64,000 nucleotides of DNA from Zhengitettix transpicula (GCA_037074705.1 CM073591.1:94974532-95038531); one strand, 5' to 3'; shown: positions 36,140 through 47,799, counted from the stretch's first letter. Numbers and translations: made by a program. The notes: a model not told the origin generated them from the letters alone.

Positions 36140-36666
36140 CCTGCGAGAGATTCTCTCGCAGGTGAACCTTCCCAGAGAGCTCTGGCGGAGGCTACCTTTG
36201 GGGATGCCTTCACATCTCTCTGCTTTTTTTTTAACTAAGGTTCCCACAAGCCGAGGCACCTCGGCCTGTTTTGAGAGGTGTATGTTCCGGGGTCGCAGAC
36301 CTTGGGCATACGGTAAGAGTTGTTCGCTATTCCCATTGGAATAGTCGGCCAGCTGCCTCCTAAACTGGTCTAGGCACGGAGAAGGGAATGCTGCGTCCCC
36401 ACAGCAAACTCCTGTCCCGCTATTGGAAGGGCGTGGGATAAGTACCCAATGCCCGACCTACCTGATGCAGGTTTTTCTAGGGTTTTCCCTGCATTTCTTT
36501 AGGCGAATGCCAGGTAGGATCCTTAAAATATAGCCGGGGGGCCCTAGTTAACCCTTGGCTACCTTCCTCTACCCTTCCGCATCCCCCCTTTCAAATCCCT
36601 TCCTATACTATTAAAGGGGAGTTGCCCATAGTGGATTACCCTCATGTAGCCTGTTGCCCTAAAAAA
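36140..36666 (+). mobile_element. Dispersed retroposon copy F2, plus strand
   Basis: The best-preserved long copy. It starts at the hairpin CCTGCGAGAG A TTCTCTCGCAGG, continues through GGTTCCCACAAGCCGAGG, CTTGGGCATACGGTAAGAG, CTGCGTCCCCACAGC and TAGTTAACCCTTGG, and ends CCTCATGTAGCCTGTTGCCC plus A tail. Together with F1 it makes a 770-bp head-to-head palindrome. A 60-codon frame at 36,162-36,344 is incidental. Confidence 0.82.
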
Positions 36667-37875
36667 TAAAAATAAAATAAAACGGCCACTTCCAAGGAAA
36701 GGCAACTAAATAATACGCTGAGATGATATTACATCTTTCAAATAAAAAAAAACATGCCAAAATATTTAAGCACCCGGCGTTAAAACAATTATTCCAAACA
36801 AGACTGTAATGCATGCAATATTCGGTATCAGGTGACAGAGCTAACTCACTTAAGTACAATTATTAATGCCTTGTTTGCTCACATTTTAATCTGTAAAGTA
36901 TACGCTTCGTAAAATGTTAAGAAAAAGGAATTTAAGCTCTAAAATGTTCTTAAAGTTGATTAACTTTGTAATTTCATAAAACCACTTAAAAATGTATTCA
37001 CCGAACATACAGAAGAAACATTATTTCCCTCTCAATTTATAAGAAAGAAGAAAAACTTGAAAATAAAAGAATACGTATTGTAATAATAATAATGTACGAT
37101 TTATTTTACCAAAATGAGTAATATTTACAAAAAAACGCAACTACGATCAAGGGAATCAAACCAGACGAGTCGCATAAATAAACAGCCTTCGGTCACCTGT
37201 TCAATACTTTGACTATATACAGATCTGAACAAAACACCTTACACCGTAGAAGATTGAATTCGATGACAACCACCGAAATGACAGAATCACAGTACCAATG
37301 AATATTTAACAAATCAATAATTCGGCAATATAAATATACATGCCATACGTGAATATCAGGCAAAGCGGAATACGAAATGCACGACATATGCCTAATATTA
37401 CGAATTTGCGTAAATTGGCTTGGTATTTGCATATGCCACAGGGTCATACTTCCAAAATGTATGCGATGTATCAAAGAAGTGCTACAGATATAATCTCAAT
37501 TTTTATGGTCATACCAAGGGGGCGAGAACGACGTGTCTACAAAGAACTGTCGTGTTTATATAATTACCATACCTTTTATTGTTTCGACAAAAAAATTATT
37601 GAAGTATAGCGAACTATTTGGAAGAACTACTGAATCTAATTCGTTGAAATTTGGATGTGGCTATATTTAGTCCCGATTGTGAAAATTAAAAAAATAATTT
37701 CAAACATTTAGCCTCACTTCCAACCATTTGGGCAACCAAAATATCGAAATATATTAAATTTACTGTAGGATAGAGCTCTGTATTTCTTGCGCTGGTTTTA
37801 TTTTTTTTGGTAACATTCTTCAGAATTTAATGTCCACATCCATTTGTTTGCATAATAAACAACAGCTTTAAATTA
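36667..37875. other. AT-rich intron-like DNA, nothing recognised
   Basis: No supported gene or repeat. Overlapping open frames on both strands at 37,193-37,609 have no recognisable protein character. Confidence 0.45.
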
Positions 37876-37877
37876 AA

Positions 37878-37930
37878 CATGGGAGTGTAGCGTAACGGTT
37901 AAAGAGTTAGACTCCCGCTTTTTTAATCTA
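37878..37930 (+). mobile_element. tRNA-like SINE head fragment
   Basis: GGGAGTGTAGCGTAACGG, then TTAAAGAGTTAGACTCCCGC, reads like the D-arm and anticodon-arm half of a tRNA-derived SINE, with an A-box-like TAGCGTAACGG. The B box and body are missing, so this is only a fragment. Confidence 0.45.
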
Positions 37931-39351
37931 TTGGATGAATTTTTAATAATTCTCTAGATTATATTGTCATTTTCGCATGAGACGTTTCACTAGTATTTCA
38001 TAAATCACTAAAATTAAATTTATTTAATAAATAATTTAAATGATACGATTTAAGCACTTCAAAATAGCATTAGACTCCACCACATAACTACATTAACGGA
38101 AATAAGAAAACAAATTAAATATTGATCAGTAAATGAAAGCATAATACATTAGGAAAAATTTAAATTGATTTCCAGCTGTTCAAATATGAAAGACAAGGTT
38201 TTTAATATCAACTAAATCGTACAGAAGGAAGATGATAATGCACGATAACTTTCTTACTTTGTATTTTTTATATTTGTTACTATGGGGACAGGCCGGTATA
38301 CAAAGCTTGTTGAAGTACCTTTTTGAGTAATTGTCAGTTCGAATGTGGGGCGGAATTAAACAGTAATGACATTCTTGACCAGTATGCTATGTAACATGAA
38401 TTTTTACAATAAAAACCTGATGCAAACTAAGTAATTCCTTATCAGGCATTAAAAGCCAGCACCCAAAATATAAAGCAGAAATTATAAAATATAAGATAAG
38501 CGAATACTGTGCTGACATATTGTTCGCTTATCAAAAAAGGAAGAGTTGGATAAAATGCCACAGGTAATGTACAAATGTATAATTCTTCTACATTCAATAG
38601 ATTATTTATTTTTAAATACCTTTTCATGTATATCAGCTAGAAATATTTATAACTTATTGAAATAATCAATTTTTACATTTTAGAATAAATTATTTAAGTA
38701 CTAACCACAAAACGTAACAACGTTGAAAAATGTTAGCTATATTCGTTAATTGAAGTGTGAAATGTCAATTCAATGCTAATTAAAATTGCATAATCTATAA
38801 ATAATCTGCCGTATTATTATAACAATTACACGTAAATTTCAGTGACAGTTTCAAGTTTTAGGTATAAGAATACCTCATTTTACATCATTTCTCTGCAGCA
38901 TTTCAATTCCACGAACCCGATACTGAATCCATACTTCAGTAAATAATTGCAAAAATGAAAACCGAGACGTTGTTAAGGCAGAGCTCATTAATTGGGAAAT
39001 CTTCATATTGTTTACCTTACGTTCATCTGTCGCGAAATTTTCTCAAAGACAGAATTTATTTTGTCAGACAATCTAAAAAAAATTAATTTAGAATGATATA
39101 ACGAGCTTGATTTCAAATTATAATCGATACATTTCCCATTTAAAATACGAAATAAATACAAGTAATCATAGCTCTCACTCAATTGGTTCAAAGTATTTAT
39201 CACGAGGTAAACTTTTCTTACCCCATGACACATTACCCACATTACATTGTATGTAGCTCTTTGATATTGATTGTTCTACAACACTGCATTCCATTGGTCT
39301 CATACATTATTAAAAGTTTCTTCAAATACTTATTTACCATAATAACAAAAC

Positions 39352-39356
<5 letters not shown>
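37931..39356. other. AT-rich intron-like DNA, nothing recognised
   Basis: No supported gene. A GTCAGTTCGAATGTGGGG patch near 38,332 resembles a Pol III B box, but there is no A box at the right distance. Confidence 0.45.

Positions 39357-39386
<30 letters not shown>
39357..39386. repeat. (TA)n tract left of the LTR
   Basis: About 30 bases of alternating A and T ending four bases before the LTR at 39,391. A second tract follows the LTR at 40,392, as if one microsatellite had been split by the insertion. Confidence 0.9.
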
Positions 39387-39390
<4 letters not shown>

Positions 39391-40387
39391 TGTAATGCCA
39401 ATTAATTGAGACATTAATTGTGAAATTAAAAATATAAATTGTTTGAGAAATCCTTTGTAGCGGCAGGAGCCTTTGAAACAACAATAGAAAATCCGGCTCA
39501 GTTCCTTTGTCGGAAGGTCCGTCAAATTGGCGTATGCGCGCTCAAATTGCGAGACGAGAGTACAGTTTGCATTAAGATATTGAGGAGTTCAGTTCGAAGG
39601 GAGATTTTGTTGAGAGACGGTTCACGGAAAGACCTCGTCGAGGTATAACAGCTTGGAAGGAGAATTCAACAGGGTTGGCAATTATCAGGACAAAGTAGAA
39701 CATTCATAAAAGTATAACGTCGAAATCTGCTAACAAAAAGCAGTTTTTGTGTCCATAGCCGGCCAGAAATAGCAAACGTTTCGGTTAAAGTCCGGAACAA
39801 TAAAGACTACCCAATCGACAAAGCGCAAAATTCACCTAAGGCAGACACATGACGACAGATGACGAAAGGAGGATCATCCGAGTTCCTGACGACATATAAA
39901 AATTTTGATTTAGAATCTGTGATTTTAGAAGTAGTGTAAACCCCACAATAGTGTTCTCGAAAATAAAGGTACGCTGGAATGCTGGGCAGACGTAACAATT
40001 TACGAAACAATTAATTATGTAAACGTAATTGAAAGATAGCTGTCAGATTTCGTTCTCTTCTTTTTGATTAAAATTGTTAATCAGAGTCAATCATTTTACT
40101 TTTAATTTCGTTCCAGTTTAATTGACGAGTTAATTCTCTTTTTTCTTTTAATTGTAATTTGTTGATGATAAGATTATAAATATTATTGATTTGTCCATTA
40201 TCAAACCCCGTGAAGACCCTGAGAAATTCAATATTATAAATATGTAATTGTTTGATTTATTGCCACAATAAAAATCTTTTGTTTGTAAATTTAATTAATT
40301 TTTCATTTAAAAAGCCTATATTTAGTGTATATTACAAAATGGCTACCACAACGTGTGGCAAATGAAAAGCATCTTATTTGTATATTA

Positions 40388-40389
<2 letters not shown>
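39391..40389 (+). mobile_element. Solo LTR inside a (TA)n tract
   Basis: Starts TGTAATGCCAATTAATTG. It shares GCGCTCAAATTGCGAGACGA, the GTAAACGT...GATAG...GTCAGATTTCGTTCTC block (40,014-40,062), TCAAACCCCGTGAAGACCC (40,201 onward) and AATAAA (40,267) with the other LTRs. One possible end is ATTACA at 40,336, followed by a primer-site-like TGGCTACCACAACGTGTGGC. A second TATATTACA lies at 40,381-40,389, just before the flanking (TA)n. I take the second as the LTR end because the 26-kb LTR has the same layout. No internal region remains. Short frames at 39,439-39,648 and 39,807-40,010 are incidental. Confidence 0.72.

Positions 40390-40391
<2 letters not shown>

Positions 40392-40437
<46 letters not shown>
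40392..40437. repeat. (TA)n tract right of the LTR
   Basis: About 46 bases of alternating A and T directly after the LTR. Confidence 0.95.
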
Positions 40438-40439
<2 letters not shown>

Positions 40440-41292
40440 TACGCATTTATATTGCATTACTTTCTTTGCTTTATAGAAAGAAGGGTATTGTCGATGCCAA
40501 TAAAGAGTCTCGCATATTACAAAGTTAGAAAATGAAGGGATTGATGTTCAAAGGATTCAATTACTGTTCTCGTTTTACAAGTTGAGACAAAAATAGCAAA
40601 AACCAATAGCTTAAAAATAGTCTACATGCGCGAATATTGTATATGTAGTAATCAACTTTATGGGGGAGAAAACATTCGCAAGATTTAGTGAAAGAAACAT
40701 TAGTAACGGAGAAACGGAGATGCAGTTAACTTGAAAGTTAAGGATTGACGTTGATCGGTTAGAGATTAGTGCGAAGATATAGTTGGCGAAGTTGATAGTA
40801 ATAAAGAGTGTATTTTATTTGAAACCGTGGCTAAACAATACCAACAACTTATAAGTTTATTTATATCTGCCGAGTATTTTCGACAACCTGTTCCTGTTTC
40901 CGTCAGCATTATGAAATTCTTGGAAATTGCAATATAACTCCGAACGACGAAAAGAAAACCATATCTAAATTTGGATTATATCCAAATCACAGATAATTCA
41001 CCCCAGACATTCTTCTTCAATTATAAAGTATACTCTTTATTTTATAAATGCCACACACCAATATTGTTTAAATTTAAAATTTTCGATTTAATTTTCATAA
41101 TTAATATTTTAAACATTGTACTGCAATATATTTTATAAAATCATGACGTAAATGCATGAAACTTTAGTTCAGTACGGTAAAATGTGCTGCCACTAAGGAT
41201 AGAACCTCCCATATCCGTCACCCTACGTCTATCTGTCCTTGTGAGGTAAGCATATTTTCAGACGACTCGTTTATTAATTTTATATATATTTT
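40438..41292. other. AT-rich intron-like DNA, nothing recognised
   Basis: No supported gene. GGTTCTATCC on the minus strand near 41,200 is B-box-like but has no partner A box. Confidence 0.4.
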
Positions 41293-41312
41293 TATATATA
41301 TATATATATATA
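41293..41312. repeat. (TA)n tract
   Basis: A short alternating A/T run immediately left of a SINE-like segment. A longer tract lies at its other end. Confidence 0.85.
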
Positions 41313-41513
41313 CTTGGTGACGAAGTCACATTCGAACTTGGATAGTGAGGAAGGATAGAAATAAATAGGAGAGATACAAGGATGGCGCTTTACGTGATTT
41401 CATATGCTCAGGCGTAGAATCACCCACATATGTTCAAAGCAAGGTGAAGGAAGAAAGAAGGAAAGACTGAAAATATTTGACCAGGAAGGACTTGAACCTG
41501 CATGATCAGCTCC

Positions 41514-41516
<3 letters not shown>
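41313..41516 (-). mobile_element. Probable tRNA-derived SINE body, minus strand
   Basis: On the minus strand a B-box GGTTCAAGTCC (about 41,490-41,501) sits near the 5' side. It is followed by about 180 bases of non-tRNA sequence ending GTGACTTCGTCACCAAG and then (TA)n. The A-box half may have been lost into the (TA)n on the right. The layout fits a SINE, but the family is not identified. Confidence 0.5.

Positions 41517-41569
<53 letters not shown>
41517..41569. repeat. (TA)n tract before the LTR
   Basis: About 53 bases of alternating A and T with one ACAT interruption. The LTR at 41,570 begins directly after it, and (AT)n resumes directly after the LTR. Confidence 0.93.
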
Positions 41570-42512
41570 TGTAATGCCAATTAATTAAGACATTAATTGT
41601 AAATTTGAATATCTAAATTGTTAGGGAAATCCTTTGTGGTACAGAACATAGCAACAATGTAGCCAAGCACGGTTTCCTTTGTCGGAAGAGGTATGCGCGC
41701 TCAAAATTGCGAGACGGTAAGTTCAGTTGGCTGGAAGGTTTGGTCAAGTACAGGTCGTATTAAAATAGACGAGATATTCTTTTAAAAAGTAAAGTTAAGT
41801 AGAAGCAGTGGGCAGTCAGACACGACAGAAATTTGTCGAGTTGAAATAGACAAGACAATTTCAAATATTCAAATGAAATTTGCAGAGAAACATCGAGAAT
41901 TACCAATCAACAGTTTTGATTGGTCCCTGAACATTTTGCTCAAGACGAAATATTCACTTGAGCAGAACTACGAAACTTGCTAAACACAAACAGTTTTTGG
42001 TGCACATAGCCGAGCAGAAGTAGCAGAAGTCAATCGAGAGAGAGAGACGAAAGGAAGATTATCCTGGTTCCCGATTCTTTATCTAAAAATATTAATTAGA
42101 ATCTGTGAGTTTTTAGAAGCAGTGCAAAACCCCGCCATAGTGTTTCCTCAATTACAAGGTATCCTGGAATGCTGCCGTAACAATATAAAACAAATAATTA
42201 TGTGAACCTGATTAAAAGATAGGCGTCAGATTTCGTTCTCTTCTTTTGATTAAATTTTGTTAATTATAATCCATCATTTTAGTTTAATTTTGTTGACAAG
42301 TAAATTTCGTCATAGTAAATCTTTACTCTTTTAAATTGGAATTTGTGTTTAAGTTGAGAAATAAAATGATTCGCCAGTATCAAATCCAGTAGAGACCCTG
42401 AGATAAATTTTTAAATCGTGTAATTGTTTTAAAGAATTAAAAATAAAGCTATTGTTTGTTAAAGTTTATAATCTTTCATTCATTTAAAAGTCCATCTATT
42501 TTCATTATTACA
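41570..42512 (+). mobile_element. Solo LTR inside a (TA)n tract
   Basis: Starts TGTAATGCCAATTAATTAAG and ends TTCATTATTACA. ATAT lies on each side, compatible with a 4-bp duplication in (TA)n. Shared blocks: ATGCGCGCTCAAAATTGCGA, the GTCAGATTTCGTTCTCTTC block (42,197-42,255), TCAAATCCAGTAGAGACCC (42,380 onward) and AATAAA (42,442). It resembles the 39.4-kb LTR but differs at a quarter or more of positions by eye. It also lacks that copy's 53-bp terminal extension. The two are therefore separate insertions, not one element's pair. Confidence 0.82.
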
Positions 42513-44697
42513 ATATATATAATATTTAATAACTATTAATTTCGTTACAATAAAAAATATAACTCGTACTGTTGCTTGGTGAAGGTCCAAAATGCAAAGT
42601 GTTTAATACAATACTAGGACATTTACGGAAAAATGCGATACGGGTGCAAGTAGATTATGATTAGAATAAAAAATTAGTGCATTCATGTCTAGACAATGAA
42701 ATAAACAAAAAATACGCATATTCCGTAATTATTATTTGTCTTAAATATTTAGTTTTAAACTACAAAATCCTTAAAACATGAATAGTCTCGGCACGTTGTT
42801 GAATTTCTCTTTGAATAAGGGATCCTATTGATTTGACTCCATCTAGAGATCAGAGTATTAGTCAAAGCTGACAGGTGCAGCCTCAGGACGCCAACGCATT
42901 CAAAAGGGCAGTCTTTGTCTCGTAACTACCAACGGACGTAATATCTAGAACTGATTGCGCAACAGGAAGAAAACTTCACTCGAGCACAAATAAGTAATTT
43001 CCCGTTGTTATTAGCCAAGTTCCATAACTTCTTTTAGCTATATACACAAAGGCCATTTAATGAAGAATGATCATTATGTTTGAAACAAAATAACTTTAGT
43101 TAATATCAAAATTTTGTTAGTCATTACTTCTAATACATACTGAATGATGTTCCAGACATTATATATATATATATATATATTATCCTGGCAGTCGTTTTTA
43201 ATTGTTTTTTAAAAACTGCCTCCGACGCATCTTCACTGCTACTGAATAAAACCACGATTTTGAAAAATCACGTGGAACAACGTGGATGGCAACTACAGTA
43301 TTTGATGTTTGAGAGATATTCGGAAACAACGTTCGTGAATTGCGGCACTGCATTATTGCGACATACATGCGTTGTTGCCCTTTATAATTTGTATGGATTC
43401 GGAAATTTTTCAGTAGATCCCTATAGCATCACTCAGTTATGTGATACACCTGCTAATGCTCCATTCCCTGAATGTCAAAAACTGACCTTAATATTTCCAG
43501 AAATTAACAGTTTTGCAGTATTAATGATGTCAAAGATTTGTTTCTTACTCTCAGAATCATAATTATGCTTCCCCGTTCATTAATCAGTTAAAGTACACTC
43601 TTGGTGGTTCTTAACGTCAGTTTCCGCTAAACTAAACATTTTCCAACTGCGGCAGCCACTGACGCAATACTGAAGTCTATGAAAAGCGTGAGACCCACAA
43701 ACATTACATATTAAGCCAAAATAAATAATTTGGTATTAACAAATTTAAAGAGATGAAGATTTTAATATCGTTTTTATATGTGACACATAATATGGACAGG
43801 AATATAACGATATAAATAGTTTCCGCATTTTGAGAAGTGGTATTTATATTATCACTTCTTTTTTCTATTTTGCTTATTATTATTATTCATGTTGAACGTA
43901 TATTAGTACTGCGAATAATGGTCATGCATTTGTCTGTAAAACACTTAAACTACTCTGTTTTGAATCAAAGTTTTCTGCAAATATATAAAAGTAGGTTCAC
44001 TCGATCGAAAAAGGGGTCATTATGACTAAGACGATTTAAAAAATATCAAAAAAATTTAGGACCGATAATATAGGCTGTACGATGCAACAAATTATAATGA
44101 CGAAACTACTGCATTTATCTGTTGATTTTTGAGCCCCAAGATAAATAGTAACTTTGGATCACAACTTTATTTCTAGAATAAAGAGAAATTATACTTTCAG
44201 AACTGGGAAAATCCGTTAAACCATACGTAGTCCATATGGTGTTAAAGGCTGGTCACTGGAGCACGAAAAAAGATACATTTCGACAAAAGAAAGCACAGAA
44301 GTTTCAAGATAATATATAGGTAGTGTGCTATGAAAAATCGTTCTTCAGTGAAATACACATCGACTGCACACAAGAACTGTCAATATGTCATCCTCAACAT
44401 CCTGTAACAGACGTGAATAGTACGAAACAAATCGGTTACCATATTTTCATGTATTTTGTTTCTGCTTATTTTGGTTCCCAATATATCATCCGTTAATGCT
44501 TGATTAATTTACAATTTTATATTTCTTAAAAATTCAATCTCTAGTGACCAGGTACGATTCGGGCCATTCATCAGTATGACCAACAATGAAAACAGTAAAT
44601 GATTAGTGGGGCTTGAAACTCATTTCATTGTGTGTAGAAAATTACATATCAAATTGTTCATAATAGTCCATTTCACGAGCTAATTATACTCACTTAC
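42513..44697 (-). other. Intron downstream of the Furry-like exon (nearest part)
   Basis: The 5' splice site GTAAGT lies at 44,692-44,697 on the minus strand. The rest is AT-rich DNA with a (TA)n at 43,159-43,181. A plus-strand frame at 43,260-43,562 (100 codons) has no recognisable domain and I do not call it a gene. Confidence 0.5.
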
Positions 44698-44852
44698 CTT
44701 GCACTAAAAATGGTAGCTAGAGCCAGAAAACACCCGTCAGCAACTTGTGGGCTTCCAGTGTAGCAACGATCTACTACCCAGTCCAACAGGGGACCAATGT
44801 CAGGATTGCATTCCAGAAGCAGAATCACTGTTTCTCTGGCCAGGAGATAAAT
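44698..44852 (-). CDS. fry: Internal exon of a Furry-like gene
   Basis: 155 bp, minus strand. TTTACAATTGTTGCAG precedes it and AAG|GTAAGT ends it, both strong splice sites. It starts in phase 0 and ends in phase 2 (51 codons plus 2 bases). The translation includes [20 protein letters not shown], then [20 protein letters not shown]. This lines up with the conserved segment of Furry proteins that in vertebrates reads roughly LLELNPD, WAIDRCYTGS and GCFKAIAT. Furry is a very large HEAT/Armadillo-like scaffold. It binds and supports NDR/Tricornered kinases in polarised growth, dendrite patterning and, in flies, wing-hair shape. The neighbouring exons should encode the rest of this helical-repeat region, but I could not find them here. 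That implies long introns on both sides. The assignment rests on remembered family sequence. The exon itself is clear from splice sites and protein-like composition. Confidence 0.82.
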
Positions 44853-46542
44853 CTGCAACAATTGTAAATACCAAATATTCAATGACTAATACTGAAAAAT
44901 TAGGCAAAATAAAGGCAGGCAATTAACCGATTCTGATATGTTCTATGAGTATTATGGTTAATGTAGTGTATGTCGCACGCGATCAAGTTGATTCCAGATA
45001 AAACAAAATATTTCAAGATTATTTTGTTGCGCCGGGTACTTTTTAAAATCGTTGTGTTAAAACTTTTAGTAATTATACTTCCCAATACCACCAACAAACA
45101 TTTTAAACTACAGAAATTGCAGAATATGAAATCAGCAGAGGGAGATCGACGATCAAAACACTACCTACAGTCCTAATTGATGCTAAGGTTGCCTGCCTTA
45201 TCCTGAAAAATGTTGAGATGGAGGCCCAAAATGAGTACTCCGACGCTTCTTTACTCCCCAAAGCGCCCATCGCACTTTTTTATGAAACACGATTTACATG
45301 TGCATGAATCGGTACTGTCATAAATGTGTTCGCGTAATTTTAGAACATTTTGTACATCTAAACACATCAGCCAACATCCTGTGGTTATCGAAGGGTAAAC
45401 ATGAGTACGTGCTAAATTTCCATGCTGTGTTGAAAAATAAAGTTTGTTTTTTGGAGTACGAAATACGTAAGCCATCATCGCTGACGATGAAAACAAACGG
45501 CTCTTTGTTAAAGCAGTCCAGACAAAGCTTTTAAAATAACGAACCACTTGCATCAGTACCTCTAACGAATGGTTCGTGAAGCGTACGTACGTTCAAATTT
45601 TAGTTAACCAGAAAACTTTATTTGAATCCGAGTTCAAAGAAAAAAACAATTCAATTTTATGATTCAGGAAAGACTAAATGTAATTGGTTAGAAATTTAAG
45701 AAATGAATAAAATTTACTCGGGCTTCTAACCAAATAATATGCGCGACATTTCGATAACGTTCACTGTCATCGTCTTCTGCCTAGAATATATCTAACATTT
45801 ATCAAACCTCGAACCTAATACAATGTACATTATATTTTCCCAAACTCTACTCTACTCCCACACAAACAAAAACAAAGAAGAGACAGCCTCACATTTGAAC
45901 AGTTGAAACTCAATTTATCGTTAATTTTTCTCACGAATGATGAATTAATTAAAATTTCAAAACTTTCATTACAAAACACTCAGATATAAACTGCGTCCTC
46001 CAAATTTCTGAGTGTTTGATATCGAATTAACCAAACAGAGGATATTCTACATCTTATATCCGATCATTTTCGTACTTGTTTCTTATTTCCGTTTCTGTGA
46101 ATAGGGGCGTTGTGCAATGCCATTTAAGTTCTTCCTGGGAGCATATATGCGTTTCTAAATAAAATATTTATTTAAATATGATTAGTGATTTATTGAACAC
46201 TAGTAAAACCACGTGCGAAAATTGCACATTACTGCAAAATTAATAAAAAAAAATACCCACGAATGAGCCTTTTAATTAGATCAAAGCAATGGGAATCCGA
46301 CTCTAAGCAACACGTCACACTGACAAAATCAATTTAATGCTATTATTCGTATTATTACGCATGAAAGGGCAAGTAATCTTAAAGAATTTGGTCAAAAATA
46401 AAACCAAAACGTTTTAAAAAGACTACTGACCTTCATTCTACATTAATATATTTGTTATTTATTATGAATTTAGTGTAAATAAGTTTTCAGTCCGTTTCAC
46501 TAATTTTAAGTCTGTACGGGTTAAATTACTTTCATATTACAA
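44853..46542 (-). other. Intron upstream of the Furry-like exon (nearest part)
   Basis: Contains the 3' splice site. At about 45,711-45,785, ACTCGGGCTTCTAACC and GACATTTCGATAACGTTCAC resemble one arm of the fold-back element at 46,543, so this is probably a decayed relative. Overlapping open frames at 45,251-45,553 are not recognised. Confidence 0.5.
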
Positions 46543-46890
46543 TTAGTAAAAGTTTCTCGGGCTTCAAGCCGGGTAAACTCGTCGGTATCACGCGACGTTT
46601 CGATGACATTCAGCGTCATCATCTTCTGGCGAAGTGCCGAGTTATGTGAGCTGATCCCCTTATATATGCTTGCGGCAGTGGCGGGGGTAGGTGGTTCTCT
46701 GATTGGCTGGCGCCTCAGTCTGCGGTGGGGTGTCGCTCGAATGTCCATCTCCATCTTCGCAAGCATATATAAGGGGATCAGCTCACATAACTCGGCACTT
46801 CGCCAGAATATGATGACGCTGAATGTCATCGAAACGTCGCGTGCTATCGATGAGTTTACCCGGCTGGAATCCCGAGAAACTTTTACTAAC
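46543..46890. mobile_element. Fold-back element with near-perfect 133-bp arms
   Basis: The left arm (46,543-46,675) and right arm (46,757-46,890) are almost exact inverted copies. They run from AGTAAAAGTTTCTCGGG inward through GACGTTTCGATGACATTCAG to CTTATATATGCTTGCG. About 80 bases of GC-rich spacer separate them. Because of the symmetry, the same peptide (starting MTFSVIIFWRSAELCELIPL) can be read on both strands, a by-product rather than a gene. Family: fold-back or MITE type, non-coding. The high arm identity suggests recent activity or arm correction. Confidence 0.85.
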
Positions 46891-47795
46891 TTTCTACACC
46901 GGGAAAACCTTCGTTATACAATTCATATTACAATGTTTTAAATATTAAATGTTTTGCAATTTTTAAAACATCTACAGGCTGCTGGAATTGTACGATTGAG
47001 CTCATGCTTAACATTTATTTAATAACACAATATCATTTAGAGAACAATTTAAATTTTTATAAATTTGGATGGCAACATTTTCAAACGTTTTATTTTTTGA
47101 ATAAGATTGCGTGCCTATCAAGACGCAAATAATTATTTTAAAAGAATGTATTGAATATTACATTTAATCATATAAATTTATAATGAATTGGTTAGTAAAC
47201 GTTTCATCCATAAATTTGGGAGGTCTTCAAGTGTTGTAAAAATCAATTATCGCTAATAATGAAAATTTGTGTAAAGTAAAGATTAAGTTACAAAACAAAT
47301 TACAAATTTAATAATCATTGGAATAACTAACATTTAAATGAGGATATTTAAAATTCGTAGTCAACATCGAATTACGAAATTTCGAAGCATAATGTTCTTA
47401 ATATAAGATAATACTTACATTTATTTTCATACTAAGCGCGACAAAATAATGATGTATTCGAAGTTTCATTAAATTCTATTTAACTTTTCCTTCAAATAGT
47501 GCATCAATTAAATAACTACGTTGAAATAAAAAATTAGGGTTATTGCATAATTGCAACTGTTAATCGTAGATATGTACATCACAAATCATTTTTAAAACAT
47601 GTAACATATTATGAAGCTTAAGCCTGTACTATTTTCCTGATACAACGCAAACTCTCCAATAAATACGTGTTGGCGGCATATACAGATACGAAGTCGAGTT
47701 ATGCCCTTAAAATTAAGTCTGATGACGGCTTGTTGTATTCCGTTTATATCGTGGAGAATCGCAAAGCATCAAAATAGCGAATGTTTATTATTAAT
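46891..47795. other. AT-rich intron-like DNA, nothing recognised
   Basis: No gene or named repeat was seen. Confidence 0.45.
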
Positions 47796-47799
47796 ACTA

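Noticed and set aside
35887..36666. Interpreting the repeat as a DNA transposon with long terminal inverted repeats
   Set aside because: Other copies are single arms with A tails and variable truncation, and one has a 12-bp target duplication. The inverted arrangement is better read as two copies.
39391..42512. One LTR element bounded by the 39.4- and 41.6-kb LTRs
   Set aside because: The two LTRs differ at a quarter or more of positions and in their 3' ends, each sits in its own (TA)n, and the 1.2 kb between contains a SINE-like segment rather than an element interior.
43260..43562. 100-codon plus-strand frame
   Set aside because: It has no domain, signal or splice evidence. Frames of this length occur by chance in 64 kb.
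46521..46941. Two overlapping coding regions with the same N-terminal peptide
   Set aside because: The identity results from the palindromic arms of the fold-back element.
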